Shown one piece after another: positions 25,056 to 33,817 of a stretch of DNA of 64,000 nucleotides. Position 1 is the stretch's first letter; every line of letters starts with the position of its first letter. The translations under genes were made by a program, and so were the position numbers. This stretch comes from Peptoniphilus_A genitalis. GTDB lineage: Bacteria > Bacillota > Clostridia > Tissierellales > Peptoniphilaceae. The notes under the pieces were generated by a model. The model was not told the DNA's origin. It saw only the letters and a program-made list of their open reading frames with translations, and ran no database searches. The stretch lies in NCBI RefSeq assembly GCF_949769225.1, contig NZ_CATKPB010000008.1. The stretch is one strand, 5' to 3'.

Positions 25056-26321
25056 TTATTTTTTGAATACAATTTTTCCTTCAGAAATTGTATATAGGAC
25101 TTCTCCTCTCAAAGTCTTGTCCTTAAATGGAGTGTTAGAAGATTTTGATTTATATTTATCTATCTTATACTCACTTTCTAAATCTATTATTGCAAGATCT
25201 GCAATCTTACTTTGGCTAATTTCTCCTCCCTCAAGTCCATAAATTCTTGCTGGATTAGTAGACATAAGTTCTATTAACTTCATAAGACTAATTTCTTTTG
25301 TCAAAACTAAATTTTCATAGCAAATAGAAAAAGAAGTTTCTAGACCAATGATGCCTGATGGAGCCTTTGTAATCTCCTTGGATTTTTCTTCGGCAGTGTG
25401 CGGTGCATGGTCAGTTGCAATTATTTCTATTGTTCCTTCTTTTAAGCCCTCAATAATTCTAAGCCTATCCTCTTCACTTCTTAGGGGAGGATTCATCTTG
25501 GCAAGACTTCCATATTCCAAAACTGCTGAGTCATTTAAGGCTATGTGATGAGGTGTTACTTCAGCATAAATATTTGCTCCCATTTCCTTGCCAAACTTAA
25601 CAAGGTCAACTCCTAGTCCTGTAGAAATATGTTGGATAGAAATTTTTGCACCTGTATAAATTGCCATTGCCACATCCCTAGCTATAAAAGATGTCTCTGC
25701 AATCTTTGGAGATCCATAAATTCCAAGTTTATCAGAAACTTCTGAGTGGTTTATTCCGTTTTGCTCAATTAGTTCTGGATCTTCTTCGTGGAAGGATATT
25801 ATTGCGCCAAGTTCCTTTGCCCTATTCATTGCTTCTAGTATAAGTTTTGAATTCCTGTTTGGGATTCCATCATCTGTGAAGGCAAGAGCTCCCCTCTTAA
25901 AGTTTTCTTCCATATCAACAAGTTCCAAGTCTCCAAAGTTTCTTGTAAGAGCCGAAACAGTAAATACTTTTAAAGGAAGGTCCCTCGCCCTTTTGTAATG
26001 TTCAATAATTTTTTCTTTTGAATCAATTTTGGGACTTGTATTTGCCATTTGGACTACACTTGTAAAGCCACCAGCTATAGCAGCTTGGCTTCCTGTAACT
26101 AAATCTTCTTTATGCGTTTGACCAGGGTCCCTAAAGTGGACATGGACATCAATAAGTCCTGGTACAACAATTTTTCCTCTTGCATCAATAATTTCTTCAT
26201 TGCCACTTGATGCTTCAATATCCTTTGCAATCTCTACGATCTTTCCATCTTCAATTTTTATATCTAAAACTTCATCTCTTTTAGATAGAGGATCAATTAC
26301 TCTTCCACCCTTAATTATCAT
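25056..26321 (-). CDS. pyrC: Dihydroorotase
   Basis: 421 aa, class I dihydroorotase length, catalysing ring closure of carbamoyl aspartate in pyrimidine synthesis. Metal ligands lie in D-V-H-V-H-F-R-D-P-G (59-68), with later His residues in I-S-F-H-E-E and I-Q-H-I-S, and the catalytic Asp in A-T-D-H-A-P-H. The next gene on either side belongs to other processes, so pyrC stands alone here. Confidence 0.95.
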   Translation of the reverse strand: MIIKGGRVIDPLSKRDEVLDIKIEDGKIVEIAKDIEASSGNEEIIDARGKIVVPGLIDVHVHFRDPGQTHKEDLVTGSQAAIAGGFTSVVQMANTSPKIDSKEKIIEHYKRARDLPLKVFTVSALTRNFGDLELVDMEENFKRGALAFTDDGIPNRNSKLILEAMNRAKELGAIISFHEEDPELIEQNGINHSEVSDKLGIYGSPKIAETSFIARDVAMAIYTGAKISIQHISTGLGVDLVKFGKEMGANIYAEVTPHHIALNDSAVLEYGSLAKMNPPLRSEEDRLRIIEGLKEGTIEIIATDHAPHTAEEKSKEITKAPSGIIGLETSFSICYENLVLTKEISLMKLIELMSTNPARIYGLEGGEISQSKIADLAIIDLESEYKIDKYKSKSSNTPFKDKTLRGEVLYTISEGKIVFKK

Positions 26322-26367
26322 AGTGCCTCCTTTTTTATAAGTTCATATAAATAAAAATCTACATCCT

Positions 26368-26393
26368 AAAAAAAGACGAGGTCCACCCTCGCC
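26368..26393 (-). terminator. Terminator of the NusG-II/efp operon
   Basis: Minus-strand hairpin GGCGAGG / CCTCGTC with a GTGGA loop (one G-U pair) followed by seven T, 14 bp after the CD1247-type gene stops. Confidence 0.88.
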
Positions 26394-26406
26394 TTTTAAA
26401 ATATTT

Positions 26407-26715
26407 TTATTCTTCTTCTGCCTCTTCTTCGTCTTCGTCATAAATTTCTAAATCATCAAAGTCGAAGTCATCATCATATAATTCAAAATCAATGTCGTCA
26501 TTTTCATAAACATAATCTTCAAGATCAGCAAGATCCTCTTCAATAATGTCTACATAGTCTTCGATTTCTTCACGAGATTCTCTCATTTCATCAATAACAT
26601 CACTTAGGATATCTACAAGTTCAGAAATAATTTTTCCTTCATTTGTTGTAGTGTCTAAATCATAACCATCACAAAGACCTTGTAGGTAAGATATTCTCTT
26701 TAATAAATATTCCAT
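26407..26715 (-). CDS. CD1247-type small acidic protein
   Basis: 102 aa. The N-terminal block M-E-Y-L-L-K-R-I-S-Y-L-Q-G-L-C-D-G is characteristic of the CD1247 N-terminal domain family found in clostridia, followed by an amphipathic helix and a tail that is almost only Asp/Glu. Function unknown. Last gene of the operon, 12 bp after efp. Confidence 0.8.
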   Translation of the reverse strand: MEYLLKRISYLQGLCDGYDLDTTTNEGKIISELVDILSDVIDEMRESREEIEDYVDIIEEDLADLEDYVYENDDIDFELYDDDFDFDDLEIYDEDEEEAEEE

Positions 26716-26727
26716 GTTTCCTCCTAA

Positions 26728-27285
26728 TTAAACTCTAGACATATATTCGCCATCTCTAGTGTCAATTCTTATCATATCGCCTGTATTGATAAATAGTGGC
26801 ACATTAAGAGTAAAGCCTGTTTCAACTGTAGCTGGTTTAGATCCACCACTTGATGTATCTCCCTTAACTCCTGGTTCAGTTTGAGTAACTTCTAACTCAA
26901 CAAAGTTAGGAGGAGTTACTCTAAATGCCTTACCCTTGTAGAAGTTAATAGTTGCCATGTCGTTTTCTTTTATAAAGTTAAGTGCATCTTCAACCATATC
27001 TTTTTCTAGTGGAATTTGTTCGTAAGATTCTTGATCCATGAAGTAATAAAGTTCACCATCAGAATATAGGTATTGCATTTCTTTGTTTTCAATAACAACT
27101 TTTTCAAATTTTTCAGATGGGTTAAATGTAGTATCTCTAATTCCACCAGTAAGTACTGATTTAATTTTACTTCTTACAAAGGCAGCACCCTTTCCTGGCT
27201 TAACGTGTTGGAAATCAATAACTTCCCAAACATCTCCATCCCATTCAAATGTAAGTCCTTTTCTTAATTCTCCTGCGTTGATCAT
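26728..27285 (-). CDS. efp: Elongation factor P
   Basis: 185 aa, the usual length. It binds between the P and E sites and relieves stalling on polyproline. The loop K-P-G-K-G-A-A-F carries Lys32, the position modified in other species (5-aminopentanol in Bacillus). I chose the ATG at 27285 because GGAGGATAAT lies before it; the in-frame ATG at 27297 overlaps that ribosome site. All three domains are complete. Confidence 0.96.
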   Translation of the reverse strand: MINAGELRKGLTFEWDGDVWEVIDFQHVKPGKGAAFVRSKIKSVLTGGIRDTTFNPSEKFEKVVIENKEMQYLYSDGELYYFMDQESYEQIPLEKDMVEDALNFIKENDMATINFYKGKAFRVTPPNFVELEVTQTEPGVKGDTSSGGSKPATVETGFTLNVPLFINTGDMIRIDTRDGEYMSRV

Positions 27286-27299
27286 ATTATCCTCCATAT

Positions 27300-28265
27300 T
27301 TAAGTATTATCTTCTATGTCATAGTAGTTAAGTGAAATTGGCTGAAATTTTATGTATTCAGGCAACAAATAACCATAGATCCTGAAGACTTGTGAAGAAT
27401 ATTTAACTCCTATACCTGAGTTTTTGTCATATAGGTCTATTAAATATCCCTTTAAAGTACAAGTATTAGCAATTTGTGCATTTTCCTTTAGAATAATTAT
27501 ACCAGATAATGTATTATCATTAAACATTACTTTATCATTTATTATGAAAATTTGATTAGGACTTCGGGATAAAATTTTTAAAGTCCCTGACTTTTGAATT
27601 ATTATTTGTTTACCAGTCACATCATAGAGTGGGTTTAGTTTCTTGATGTAGGATCCACTCTCTTCATCATAGACTTCTACTTCTTCAAAAATTGTATATT
27701 TATCATTTTTTAAATCATAAATAAAATCTCCATCAAGAATAACTTTTTTATTATTCTTATCTGTCCAATTATCATTAGCGAATTTTTCTCTTAGGCTTGA
27801 GAGGTAATCTAAGTCAACTTTAGAAGAGTTTAGGACTCCATCTTCTTCCTTGTAAATTTTATTTACATAATGGCCTCTTAGTCTTCCACCAAGAAGGGTA
27901 TTTTTATATTTTATTTCACTCTTTAAGCTCACCATGTCTACAAGGTTTTTATTATCATCTTGATAGTCTTCTCTTTTGAAGTTAAGACTTAAGACTTCAG
28001 TGTCCTCTGGTATTTTTTCAATTCCTAATTTTTTTGCACTATCATTTAAAATATAATTTTCCAATTCTTCTTGAAAGTCATCTTGAGAAACTTTTATATT
28101 TAGCGTTGACTCAAGTGCATAATTTGCTTGGGTTGACTCCAACCTGTTTTTACTTATGTAAGTAGATCCTGACATGTAGGCGTAGATAAAATAAAAAAAG
28201 ATTGCAAGAAGGCCAATGAGTAAAATTGTAAAAATATAAATATATCCCTTTTTTCTTTTACTCAT
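27300..28265 (-). CDS. Pseudopilin-cluster membrane-anchored protein (PilX/ComGG-like position)
   Basis: About 321 aa. A basic N-terminus is followed by one transmembrane helix (about 8-32), then a long extracellular domain with beta-rich repeats near the end. No type III prepilin cleavage site is clear, unlike the upstream genes. The ATG at 28265 overlaps the stop of the previous gene (ATGAGTAA). By position it is the PilX/GspK-like member of the minor pilin set; family membership is inferred. Confidence 0.55.
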   Translation of the reverse strand: MSKRKKGYIYIFTILLIGLLAIFFYFIYAYMSGSTYISKNRLESTQANYALESTLNIKVSQDDFQEELENYILNDSAKKLGIEKIPEDTEVLSLNFKREDYQDDNKNLVDMVSLKSEIKYKNTLLGGRLRGHYVNKIYKEEDGVLNSSKVDLDYLSSLREKFANDNWTDKNNKKVILDGDFIYDLKNDKYTIFEEVEVYDEESGSYIKKLNPLYDVTGKQIIIQKSGTLKILSRSPNQIFIINDKVMFNDNTLSGIIILKENAQIANTCTLKGYLIDLYDKNSGIGVKYSSQVFRIYGYLLPEYIKFQPISLNYYDIEDNT

Positions 28266-28764
28266 AAAGTTTTGACCTCTTTGCAATCTTTCTTGTAATT
28301 TCTTCTTTATCCTTGTATCCAATTTTTACCGAAAAACAATCTCCTTGGTCTTCAATAGAGAAGGAAGATATGTTATCTATTAGAGCATTAACTCCGTCGC
28401 TTTGAATTTCATTTCTTTTCTTCAAACTATCTATTAGGATTGAATACCTATAAAGTTTATTGTCCTTTAGACCAAAGGACACGTAATTATATTTTTTCCC
28501 CTTGGGTTGAATAAAATATATCTCTCCACCAATTATTGTGTAATAGTCACTAGAAGTAATTTCATCCTTTATGTACTCAGTGGCATAAGACAGGTCCGTT
28601 GAAATATTTTCATTTTCATAAGTTTTTGTAAGAGCCTTTTGAGATACGCCCAAAATCGATGTAATCACCATGCCAATAATTAGGAGCATGGCCATAGACA
28701 TCACAAGTTCAATTAGTGAGTAGGCCTCCCTTTTTGAGGTAAACCTCCATCTTAATTTCTTCAT
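28258..28764 (-). CDS. Minor pseudopilin with prepilin N-terminus
   Basis: 168 aa. The prepilin signature appears as R-E-A-Y-S-L-I-E-L-V, with Glu at +5 after the expected cleavage site, then a hydrophobic helix. The rest resembles the PulJ/ComGF type. SD GAGG sits 5 bases before the ATG. It overlaps both neighbours, so translation is coupled. Confidence 0.75.
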   Translation of the reverse strand: MKKLRWRFTSKREAYSLIELVMSMAMLLIIGMVITSILGVSQKALTKTYENENISTDLSYATEYIKDEITSSDYYTIIGGEIYFIQPKGKKYNYVSFGLKDNKLYRYSILIDSLKKRNEIQSDGVNALIDNISSFSIEDQGDCFSVKIGYKDKEEITRKIAKRSKLYE

Positions 28765-29089
28765 CAGAACCTCGTCTCTTTCCTCTTAAAGTTATGTGGT
28801 TTAACTTATCGCTGGAATCATTTTGAATTTCTATTTTAAATTTATCATCATGATTATCTCCAGAATCAAAATTAAAATTCAAGTCCTCATTGTTGTAAGC
28901 ACTGCCAATTATCTCTTCCATCCTCGATGACATAAGATTTATAAGTTCTTCTCTTTCTCCAATGTATGATTGATTTTTTAAAAGACTTATAACATTGGGA
29001 AGAATTGTAGACGCAATTAATGCTAAGAGAGCAATTGAAAATAAAACTTCAAGCATTAAGTGTCCCTTATTTTTATTCCTTGATTTCAA
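28709..29089 (-). CDS. Minor pseudopilin (GspI/ComGE-like)
   Basis: 126 aa. N-terminal K-N-K-G-H-L-M-L-E-V-L-F-S-I-A-L is a prepilin leader with Gly before the cleavage point and Glu at +5. The start is TTG with AAGGTGA upstream, inside the end of the previous gene. The soluble part is short and polar. Confidence 0.72.
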   Translation of the reverse strand: MKSRNKNKGHLMLEVLFSIALLALIASTILPNVISLLKNQSYIGEREELINLMSSRMEEIIGSAYNNEDLNFNFDSGDNHDDKFKIEIQNDSSDKLNHITLRGKRRGSDEEIKMEVYLKKGGLLTN

Positions 29090-29513
29090 TAAAATTCACC
29101 TTACCTGTAACCGGCTGAATTGTAATCTTATACTTCTTGTTTACAACAGAAAAATTAATTGTTCCAGCTGATGACTTTTCTTCCAAGTAAGAAGGCTTAC
29201 CCTTATTAGAAAAAGTAATTTTCTCCAAGTTTGTAGACTCAAGCTTTACAAGAGAATTAAATTTAACAGTTTTTGTCTTCTCTCCAAAATTTATTGAGTA
29301 ACCTCCATCACTTAGATTCATTGATGTCCTAATGTTATTTATTTGAGAATAATTTTTCAAAAATTTTAAATCAAGAGCCAGTTCCTTAACTTGTTCCCTT
29401 GCATGAACCCTATCTCCAATCTTAAAGTTAAGTCCACCAATGCTTAAGAGAAGTAAAATTATTCCTATGCAAATTACAAGCTCAATTAGGGTAAAGGCTT
29501 CGTTCTTCTTCAT
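29073..29513 (-). CDS. Minor pseudopilin (GspH/ComGD-like)
   Basis: About 146 aa. The leader N-E-A-F-T-L-I-E-L-V-I is a canonical type IV prepilin sequence, followed by a beta-rich domain like GspH/FimT. The ATG at 29513 overlaps the preceding gene by 32 bp; an in-frame TTG lies three codons upstream. Confidence 0.8.
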   Translation of the reverse strand: MKKNEAFTLIELVICIGIILLLLSIGGLNFKIGDRVHAREQVKELALDLKFLKNYSQINNIRTSMNLSDGGYSINFGEKTKTVKFNSLVKLESTNLEKITFSNKGKPSYLEEKSSAGTINFSVVNKKYKITIQPVTGKVNFIEIKE

Positions 29514-30624
29514 GATAATCAACTTCTTTTATAAAGATAAGTAAGTCCTTATTGTCTTCTGGCATAAAGTAAATATAACTCATGTCATCTTGATACAAGT
29601 CTATCCTAGTCCAATTGTTTTCAAGAATTTCTCCCTTATAAGGCAAGTAGTTTCCAGCAATATTTTTAGTCCCCATCTCTTTAAAGGATTTGTTTGGAAT
29701 ATAAATAGATAAGGATATCCCATTACAGTGCCTATCAACTCCCAATTTCACAAGGTCCTTTAAATCATTCTTACTTACATAGACAGAGGTAACTTTATCT
29801 TCTGGATAATAATCTAGCTTTATACCCTCGCTTTCAACAAACTTTAAGCCTTCATCTTCCTTATTAAAGGCAAAATCATATATGCTCTCGCTTTTCTTTT
29901 CATTAGACACATTTGTAGGACTCTTTGCAAAATTATTTTTATTTAAATTATTTATTTTTTCTTCCTGTCCCTTAATTTGAGCTTTTCCTTTATTGTTTGT
30001 CTTCTTGCTTGCCTTTGTTTGCTTTTTATTTTCTATCTTGATGTTTTTCTTTGTATTAGTAATCTTTTCAGCTTTAGGCTCTTCACTTGTTACTTTTTTC
30101 TCTTCTTCAGGCTTAACTTCTTCTTTAAGATTATTTTCTCCAAAGTAAGCCTTCTTTAGGTCGTTATAATAAATTGCCCTCGAAGGTTTTTCTGCCTTAA
30201 ACCTATAAGTGAAGTTCCCCTCGTCACTTCTTAAGATGTCAATATTTGAATAGCCATAGTAATTAGTCAACCCTTCAATGGTATTTAAATCAAGTGACTT
30301 AACTCTTCCACTAATAATTAAACTTTCTATATCACTTTGTGAGTCCTTTGAAAAACTATCTTTACTTATATTGCTTTCACTTGAAATTTTTTCAAGCTTA
30401 TCTTGTGAGAAGTCATCAAAACCCTTGTATGTAAATTCTTCTTCTACTGGGCTTAGATTTTCTTTCAAGTTTGCTTCTGAAGTGCTTTGGACTTGATCCT
30501 TTAATAGAAAATTATAAAATAGAAATTCAATAACAAGTAAAATTAAAATACTAAATAAAATTTTTTCTCTCTTAAAAAGCTTTCTGTATCCGATTTTTTT
30601 GCAAAAAACATCATAAATATCCAT
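29482..30624 (-). CDS. Single-pass membrane protein at head of pseudopilin cluster
   Basis: 380 aa. A short cytoplasmic part (about 23 residues), one transmembrane helix (24-42), then a long low-complexity region rich in Lys, Asn and Glu (about 165-245) between two folded segments. The layout recalls PilO/GspM-like or PilP-like assembly proteins, but no diagnostic motif is visible. It overlaps the SGNH hydrolase gene upstream by 14 bp. Confidence 0.5.
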   Translation of the reverse strand: MDIYDVFCKKIGYRKLFKREKILFSILILLVIEFLFYNFLLKDQVQSTSEANLKENLSPVEEEFTYKGFDDFSQDKLEKISSESNISKDSFSKDSQSDIESLIISGRVKSLDLNTIEGLTNYYGYSNIDILRSDEGNFTYRFKAEKPSRAIYYNDLKKAYFGENNLKEEVKPEEEKKVTSEEPKAEKITNTKKNIKIENKKQTKASKKTNNKGKAQIKGQEEKINNLNKNNFAKSPTNVSNEKKSESIYDFAFNKEDEGLKFVESEGIKLDYYPEDKVTSVYVSKNDLKDLVKLGVDRHCNGISLSIYIPNKSFKEMGTKNIAGNYLPYKGEILENNWTRIDLYQDDMSYIYFMPEDNKDLLIFIKEVDYHEEERSLYPN

Positions 30625-31159
30625 TTAATTTTTCCTCAAGATAATCTGCTAGTTCCTTGTGCAACTTTGTGTTTGGGTGGATCCCATCGATTAAATCTTC
30701 TTCTATATAGTTAGACTTTGCATAGTCATAAAAAGAAACAAGCTTATAATCCCCTTGGCTTTCCTTCAAAATCCTATCAAAATCTTCAATTTTTTTATTT
30801 ACTGATGTGAAGTTGATAAAACTCTTATAAGCTTCGTCAAGATTTAAAAAAGAAGTAGGATAAGGAGTTATAATTATAATTTTCCCCTTATTTTCCTTTA
30901 ACTTTTCTACAATTTTGAAAATGTTATTTAAAACGTGATCAAGAGACTTACCATTGTAAAAATCATTTAAACCAATACAAATTAAATTAACATCGTAGGG
31001 AATTAAATTGTCTAGACTTAAAATAAGTTCATCAGTAGTTAAGCCATTAACCCCATAGTTATCTATATCATAACCTTTTCCCGCTAAGTAATAAATTAAG
31101 GATTTTCCTCCAACTAAAAATCCCTCAAAAATAGAATCGCCTAAGGCGCAAAACTTCAT
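30611..31159 (-). CDS. SGNH/GDSL-family hydrolase
   Basis: 182 aa. Block I is A-L-G-D-S-I (nucleophile Ser9), block II glycine in Y-G-V-N-G, block III G-L-N-D and block V D-G-I-H-P-N with the catalytic Asp/His. No signal peptide is seen, so it should act in the cytoplasm. Substrate (acyl ester or acetylated sugar) is unknown. Confidence 0.85.
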   Translation of the reverse strand: MKFCALGDSIFEGFLVGGKSLIYYLAGKGYDIDNYGVNGLTTDELILSLDNLIPYDVNLICIGLNDFYNGKSLDHVLNNIFKIVEKLKENKGKIIIITPYPTSFLNLDEAYKSFINFTSVNKKIEDFDRILKESQGDYKLVSFYDYAKSNYIEEDLIDGIHPNTKLHKELADYLEEKLNGYL

Positions 31160-31167
31160 AAGCCCTC

Positions 31168-31887
31168 CTACAAAAGTCCTTCTTCCAAGAAACTAAAGTA
31201 CTTGTTGTCCCCAATAATTATGTGATCCAAAATATCTATTCCAATAATCTTAGAAGCTTCAAGTAAATTCTTCGTTAATTTGATATCTTCCTTGGATGGA
31301 CTCGGATCTCCCGTTGGGTGATTATGTAGTAAAATTATGCTGTGAGCATTGTCAGATATAGCAGCCCTGAATACTTCTCTGGAATGAACTATGGTCATGT
31401 TAATAGTTCCTTTAGAAATTTCTCTAATAAAATTTATTTCCTTTTTTGTGTTTAAGGTCATAATTCTAAAATGTTCTTGTTCCAGTACACTCATTTCGCT
31501 TAAGACATAGTTTGCAGCTATGGACGGTGAGGTAACTCTTATTTTGCTTCCATTGCTTGAAACAGCAAGTCTTATTCCCAATTGAACTGCAGCAAGAATC
31601 ATCGCAGCCTTGGCTTCACCAATCCCATCAACTTCCATGAGGTCTGAAAGGCTAGCATTTTTAAGAGAGTTTAAACCATTAGAATCATTAGCTGACCTAA
31701 GAGACCTGAGAACTTTAGTGGCAGTATCAATGGCAGAGTCTCCCTTACTATTTCCTGTCCTAATAATAAGGGCAAGGAGCTCTGCATTGGAAAGATAATC
31801 AGGCCCAAACTTAATTAGTTTCTCTTGGGGCCTCTCATCTGCTGGCATTTCCTTTATAGTGTACTTTTCAAAATCTCTCTCTTTCAT
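31168..31887 (-). CDS. radC: RadC family JAB/MPN protein
   Basis: 239 aa, normal length. An N-terminal helix-hairpin-helix region (D-G-I-G-E-A-K-A) precedes the JAMM metal motif H-N-H-P-T-G-D-P-S-P-S-x-x-D. Despite its name the biological role is not settled. It lies between maf and the SGNH gene, 8 bp before the latter. Confidence 0.93.
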   Translation of the reverse strand: MKERDFEKYTIKEMPADERPQEKLIKFGPDYLSNAELLALIIRTGNSKGDSAIDTATKVLRSLRSANDSNGLNSLKNASLSDLMEVDGIGEAKAAMILAAVQLGIRLAVSSNGSKIRVTSPSIAANYVLSEMSVLEQEHFRIMTLNTKKEINFIREISKGTINMTIVHSREVFRAAISDNAHSIILLHNHPTGDPSPSKEDIKLTKNLLEASKIIGIDILDHIIIGDNKYFSFLEEGLL

Positions 31888-31909
31888 TTAAATCACCATT
31901 AAAAATTCA

Positions 31910-32485
31910 TCACCATAAATTAAAATTAAACAATTTAATTAAGTCTCTATTTATTTTTCCAATAGGCAGTCCCACAATATTGAAAAAATCTCCTCGGATT
32001 TCTTCAACTAATAGTGAGCCCTTCCCTTGGATTCCATAGGCACCAGCCTTGTCCTTATACTCTAAAGTATCCAAATAATTTTCAATCTCCTCATCACTTA
32101 GGTCATAAAATTTTACAGAAGATTTTTCAAAATCTACATATTTTATCCCCTTAGATAATTTAAAAATAGCATAGCCTGTGAAAACATTGTGGGTCTTTCC
32201 GCTAAGAGACCTTATCATGTCCCTAGCTTCATTTCTATCTTTAGGTTTTCCCATTAATTTTCCATTAAGTTCCACCAAGGTATCAGCCGATAAAACTACG
32301 GCATCTTCATTTTCTTTGGCAACCTCGATGCCCTTACCAAAGGCAAGGCCCATTACTGTGGTCCAAGGAGAAAAGGCATCATCCTTAACTTCATTTATTT
32401 CTCTTGTAATAATTTCAAAATCTATAAAGTCCCCTAGAATTTCTCTTCTTCTTGGAGAATTTGATGCTAAAATAATTTTTTCCAT
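31910..32485 (-). CDS. maf: Maf-type nucleoside triphosphate pyrophosphatase
   Basis: 191 aa. The N-terminal S-N-S-P-R-R-R-E-I-L and the later S-A-D-T-L-V motif define the family, which hydrolyses dTTP/UTP and modified nucleotides and affects septation. It sits 8 bp after the Gx transporter gene. Confidence 0.92.
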   Translation of the reverse strand: MEKIILASNSPRRREILGDFIDFEIITREINEVKDDAFSPWTTVMGLAFGKGIEVAKENEDAVVLSADTLVELNGKLMGKPKDRNEARDMIRSLSGKTHNVFTGYAIFKLSKGIKYVDFEKSSVKFYDLSDEEIENYLDTLEYKDKAGAYGIQGKGSLLVEEIRGDFFNIVGLPIGKINRDLIKLFNFNLW

Positions 32486-32493
32486 TTGTCCCT

Positions 32494-32994
32494 CTATTTA
32501 GAAATATTTGTATTGTCAACTATAAACATTGAAGTAAGTCCAACAAAAAATCCTGTGAAAATTCCAAGAATTACTAAAATTGGCAGGTAGGCAAGAATCA
32601 CAGTAGTTTTCATAATAAAGGAAGCTACAAGAACCTGACCTAAGTTGTGAAAAAAGGATCCTATTTCACTGATTCCAATTAAAGATAAATATTTTCTCAA
32701 AAATTTGTGGGCTAAAATCATTGAAATAGAACTTAAGATTGCTCCACCCATTGAGAAAAATAAACTTGAAATTGCTCCAGTAACAAGTCCCAAAAGTATG
32801 GTTTTAAAAATAGCTACAAAAAATCCCTCCTTGTAGCCAATGGCAACTATAGTAACCAGGACAACAATATTGGATAAACCAAGCCTTGCTCCTGGAATAG
32901 CTACAGGTAGTGGAATCATGGACTCAAAAAGACCAAGCACAATACCAAGAGCACTTAAGAGGGATAAGTAAATTAACTTTGTGTTTTTTTTCAT
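32494..32994 (-). CDS. Gx transporter family membrane protein (heptaprenyl diphosphate synthase component I-like)
   Basis: 166 aa with about five membrane helices. The block P-G-A-R-L-G-L-S-N-I near 34-43 is typical of the Gx family, ECF-S-like proteins often beside NusG-domain-II genes and polyprenyl synthesis. It overlaps the NusG-II gene by 4 bp. Substrate unknown. Confidence 0.82.
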   Translation of the reverse strand: MKKNTKLIYLSLLSALGIVLGLFESMIPLPVAIPGARLGLSNIVVLVTIVAIGYKEGFFVAIFKTILLGLVTGAISSLFFSMGGAILSSISMILAHKFLRKYLSLIGISEIGSFFHNLGQVLVASFIMKTTVILAYLPILVILGIFTGFFVGLTSMFIVDNTNISK

Positions 32995-33386
32995 TTTATA
33001 ATCATATCCAAACTATCATCACTAGGTTTATCTTCCACAATCTTAACCATAAGCCTATTAGGTAGACATATAATTGAATCTCCTGGGAGACTAATCTTGC
33101 CCATCTTCATGCAAATCTTATCCTTGCAATCAGATTCATGCATATGGACTTCTCCATTCTCAATATGGACTTCGTTATTTCCATATTGTGTATTAACATC
33201 AATATCTAAATGTGTATTTTCTTTTAATTCAACTTCCTTAAAAATTTTTCCATCAACAGTGATCACAACTTTTTTAGATGAAGAATCATTCCCTCTTGGG
33301 AGTTTGTTGGTAAAAAAATAAATAAGAAAGGAAGAAATAATTATTAAAAAAATAACAAAAATATCAGCTTTTTTTATCTTATTCAT
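32991..33386 (-). CDS. NusG domain II-containing membrane-anchored protein
   Basis: About 131 aa: one N-terminal transmembrane helix (about 8-26), then a small beta domain with C-K-D-K-I-C-M-K-M-G and I-C-L-P-N-R-L blocks of the NusG-II family. I choose the ATG at 33386, which coincides with the expected transcription start 7 bases after the -10 box; the in-frame start at 33404 would lie upstream of the promoter. First gene of a 12-gene operon. Confidence 0.8.
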   Translation of the reverse strand: MNKIKKADIFVIFLIIISSFLIYFFTNKLPRGNDSSSKKVVITVDGKIFKEVELKENTHLDIDVNTQYGNNEVHIENGEVHMHESDCKDKICMKMGKISLPGDSIICLPNRLMVKIVEDKPSDDSLDMIIK

Positions 33387-33392
33387 AAATTT

Positions 33393-33401
33393 ATTATAGC
33401 A
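33393..33401 (-). promoter_or_regulatory. Extended -10 promoter giving a leaderless transcript
   Basis: TGCTATAAT ends six bases before the ATG at 33386, so the expected start of transcription falls on the A of the start codon. No SD is present. A -35 element is not convincing, as often with extended -10 promoters. Confidence 0.6.
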
Positions 33402-33566
33402 CACTTCTATTTACTAATGACTTAATAAAAAAAATTTTTAAAGTTTTATATTTTAAAATCTTTTAACTAGACTTAAAAAAATGGTTTAAAGTTGGTGTAA
33501 AAATTTTTTTAAAACAAAAATCCATCCACATTTTTTTATATCATTACTTTAATTTAAATAAAAAAT

Positions 33567-33623
33567 ACTCCTACATAGTCTTAAATAATCACAAACTTGT
33601 GAAAAATAAAACTCTGTAGGAGT
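33567..33623. repeat. Nested inverted repeat beside att site
   Basis: ACTCCTACA (33567-33575) and TGTAGGAGT (33615-33623) enclose a smaller hairpin CACAA/TTGTG (33590-33601). On the minus strand the outer stem is followed by ATTTTTTATTT, so it may be the terminator of the tRNA gene that was disrupted here. The rest of 33405-33566 is AT-rich and shows nothing more. Confidence 0.55.
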
Positions 33624-33634
33624 AATAAATTTTG

Positions 33635-33661
33635 TGGTGCTAAAGATGGGACTTGAACCCA
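33635..33661 (-). other. tRNA 3'-end fragment: prophage attachment site (att)
   Basis: Minus strand ends ...TTCAAGTCCCA...TTTAGCACCA: a T-loop (TTCAAGT), T-stem and acceptor 3' strand with CCA. Nothing upstream can pair with the acceptor strand and the first T-stem base is already mismatched, so only the last 27 nt belong to a tRNA. This is what is left at one end when a phage integrates into a tRNA 3' end; the intact gene should be at the far end of the prophage. The acceptor half resembles tRNA-Leu but identity is uncertain. Confidence 0.8.
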
Positions 33662-33780
33662 AGGGTGTATTTCCTATATATCTTACAATTTCAACGTTAC
33701 AAGCACTTGCAAATATTCAAGTGGACTATAAAAGTGGACACAAAATTTCAATCTAGAATTAATTATATAACAAAAGTAAT

Positions 33781-33803
33781 AACCCAATTAGGGTTTATTT
33801 TTT
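33781..33803 (+). terminator. Plus-strand terminator-like hairpin
   Basis: AACCC-AATTA-GGGTT followed by TATTTTTTTT. No plus-strand gene is visible upstream; it may stop transcription entering from the chromosome. Confidence 0.5.
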
Positions 33804-33817
33804 TTGCTTTATTACAA

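Noticed and set aside
33635..33710. Complete tRNA gene
   Set aside because: Only the T-arm and 3' acceptor strand exist; no 5' acceptor, D-arm or anticodon arm can be formed.
33719..33742. AAGTGGAC pair as integrase arm sites
   Set aside because: Two short copies near the att core are suggestive only; no further copies or integrase in view to compare.
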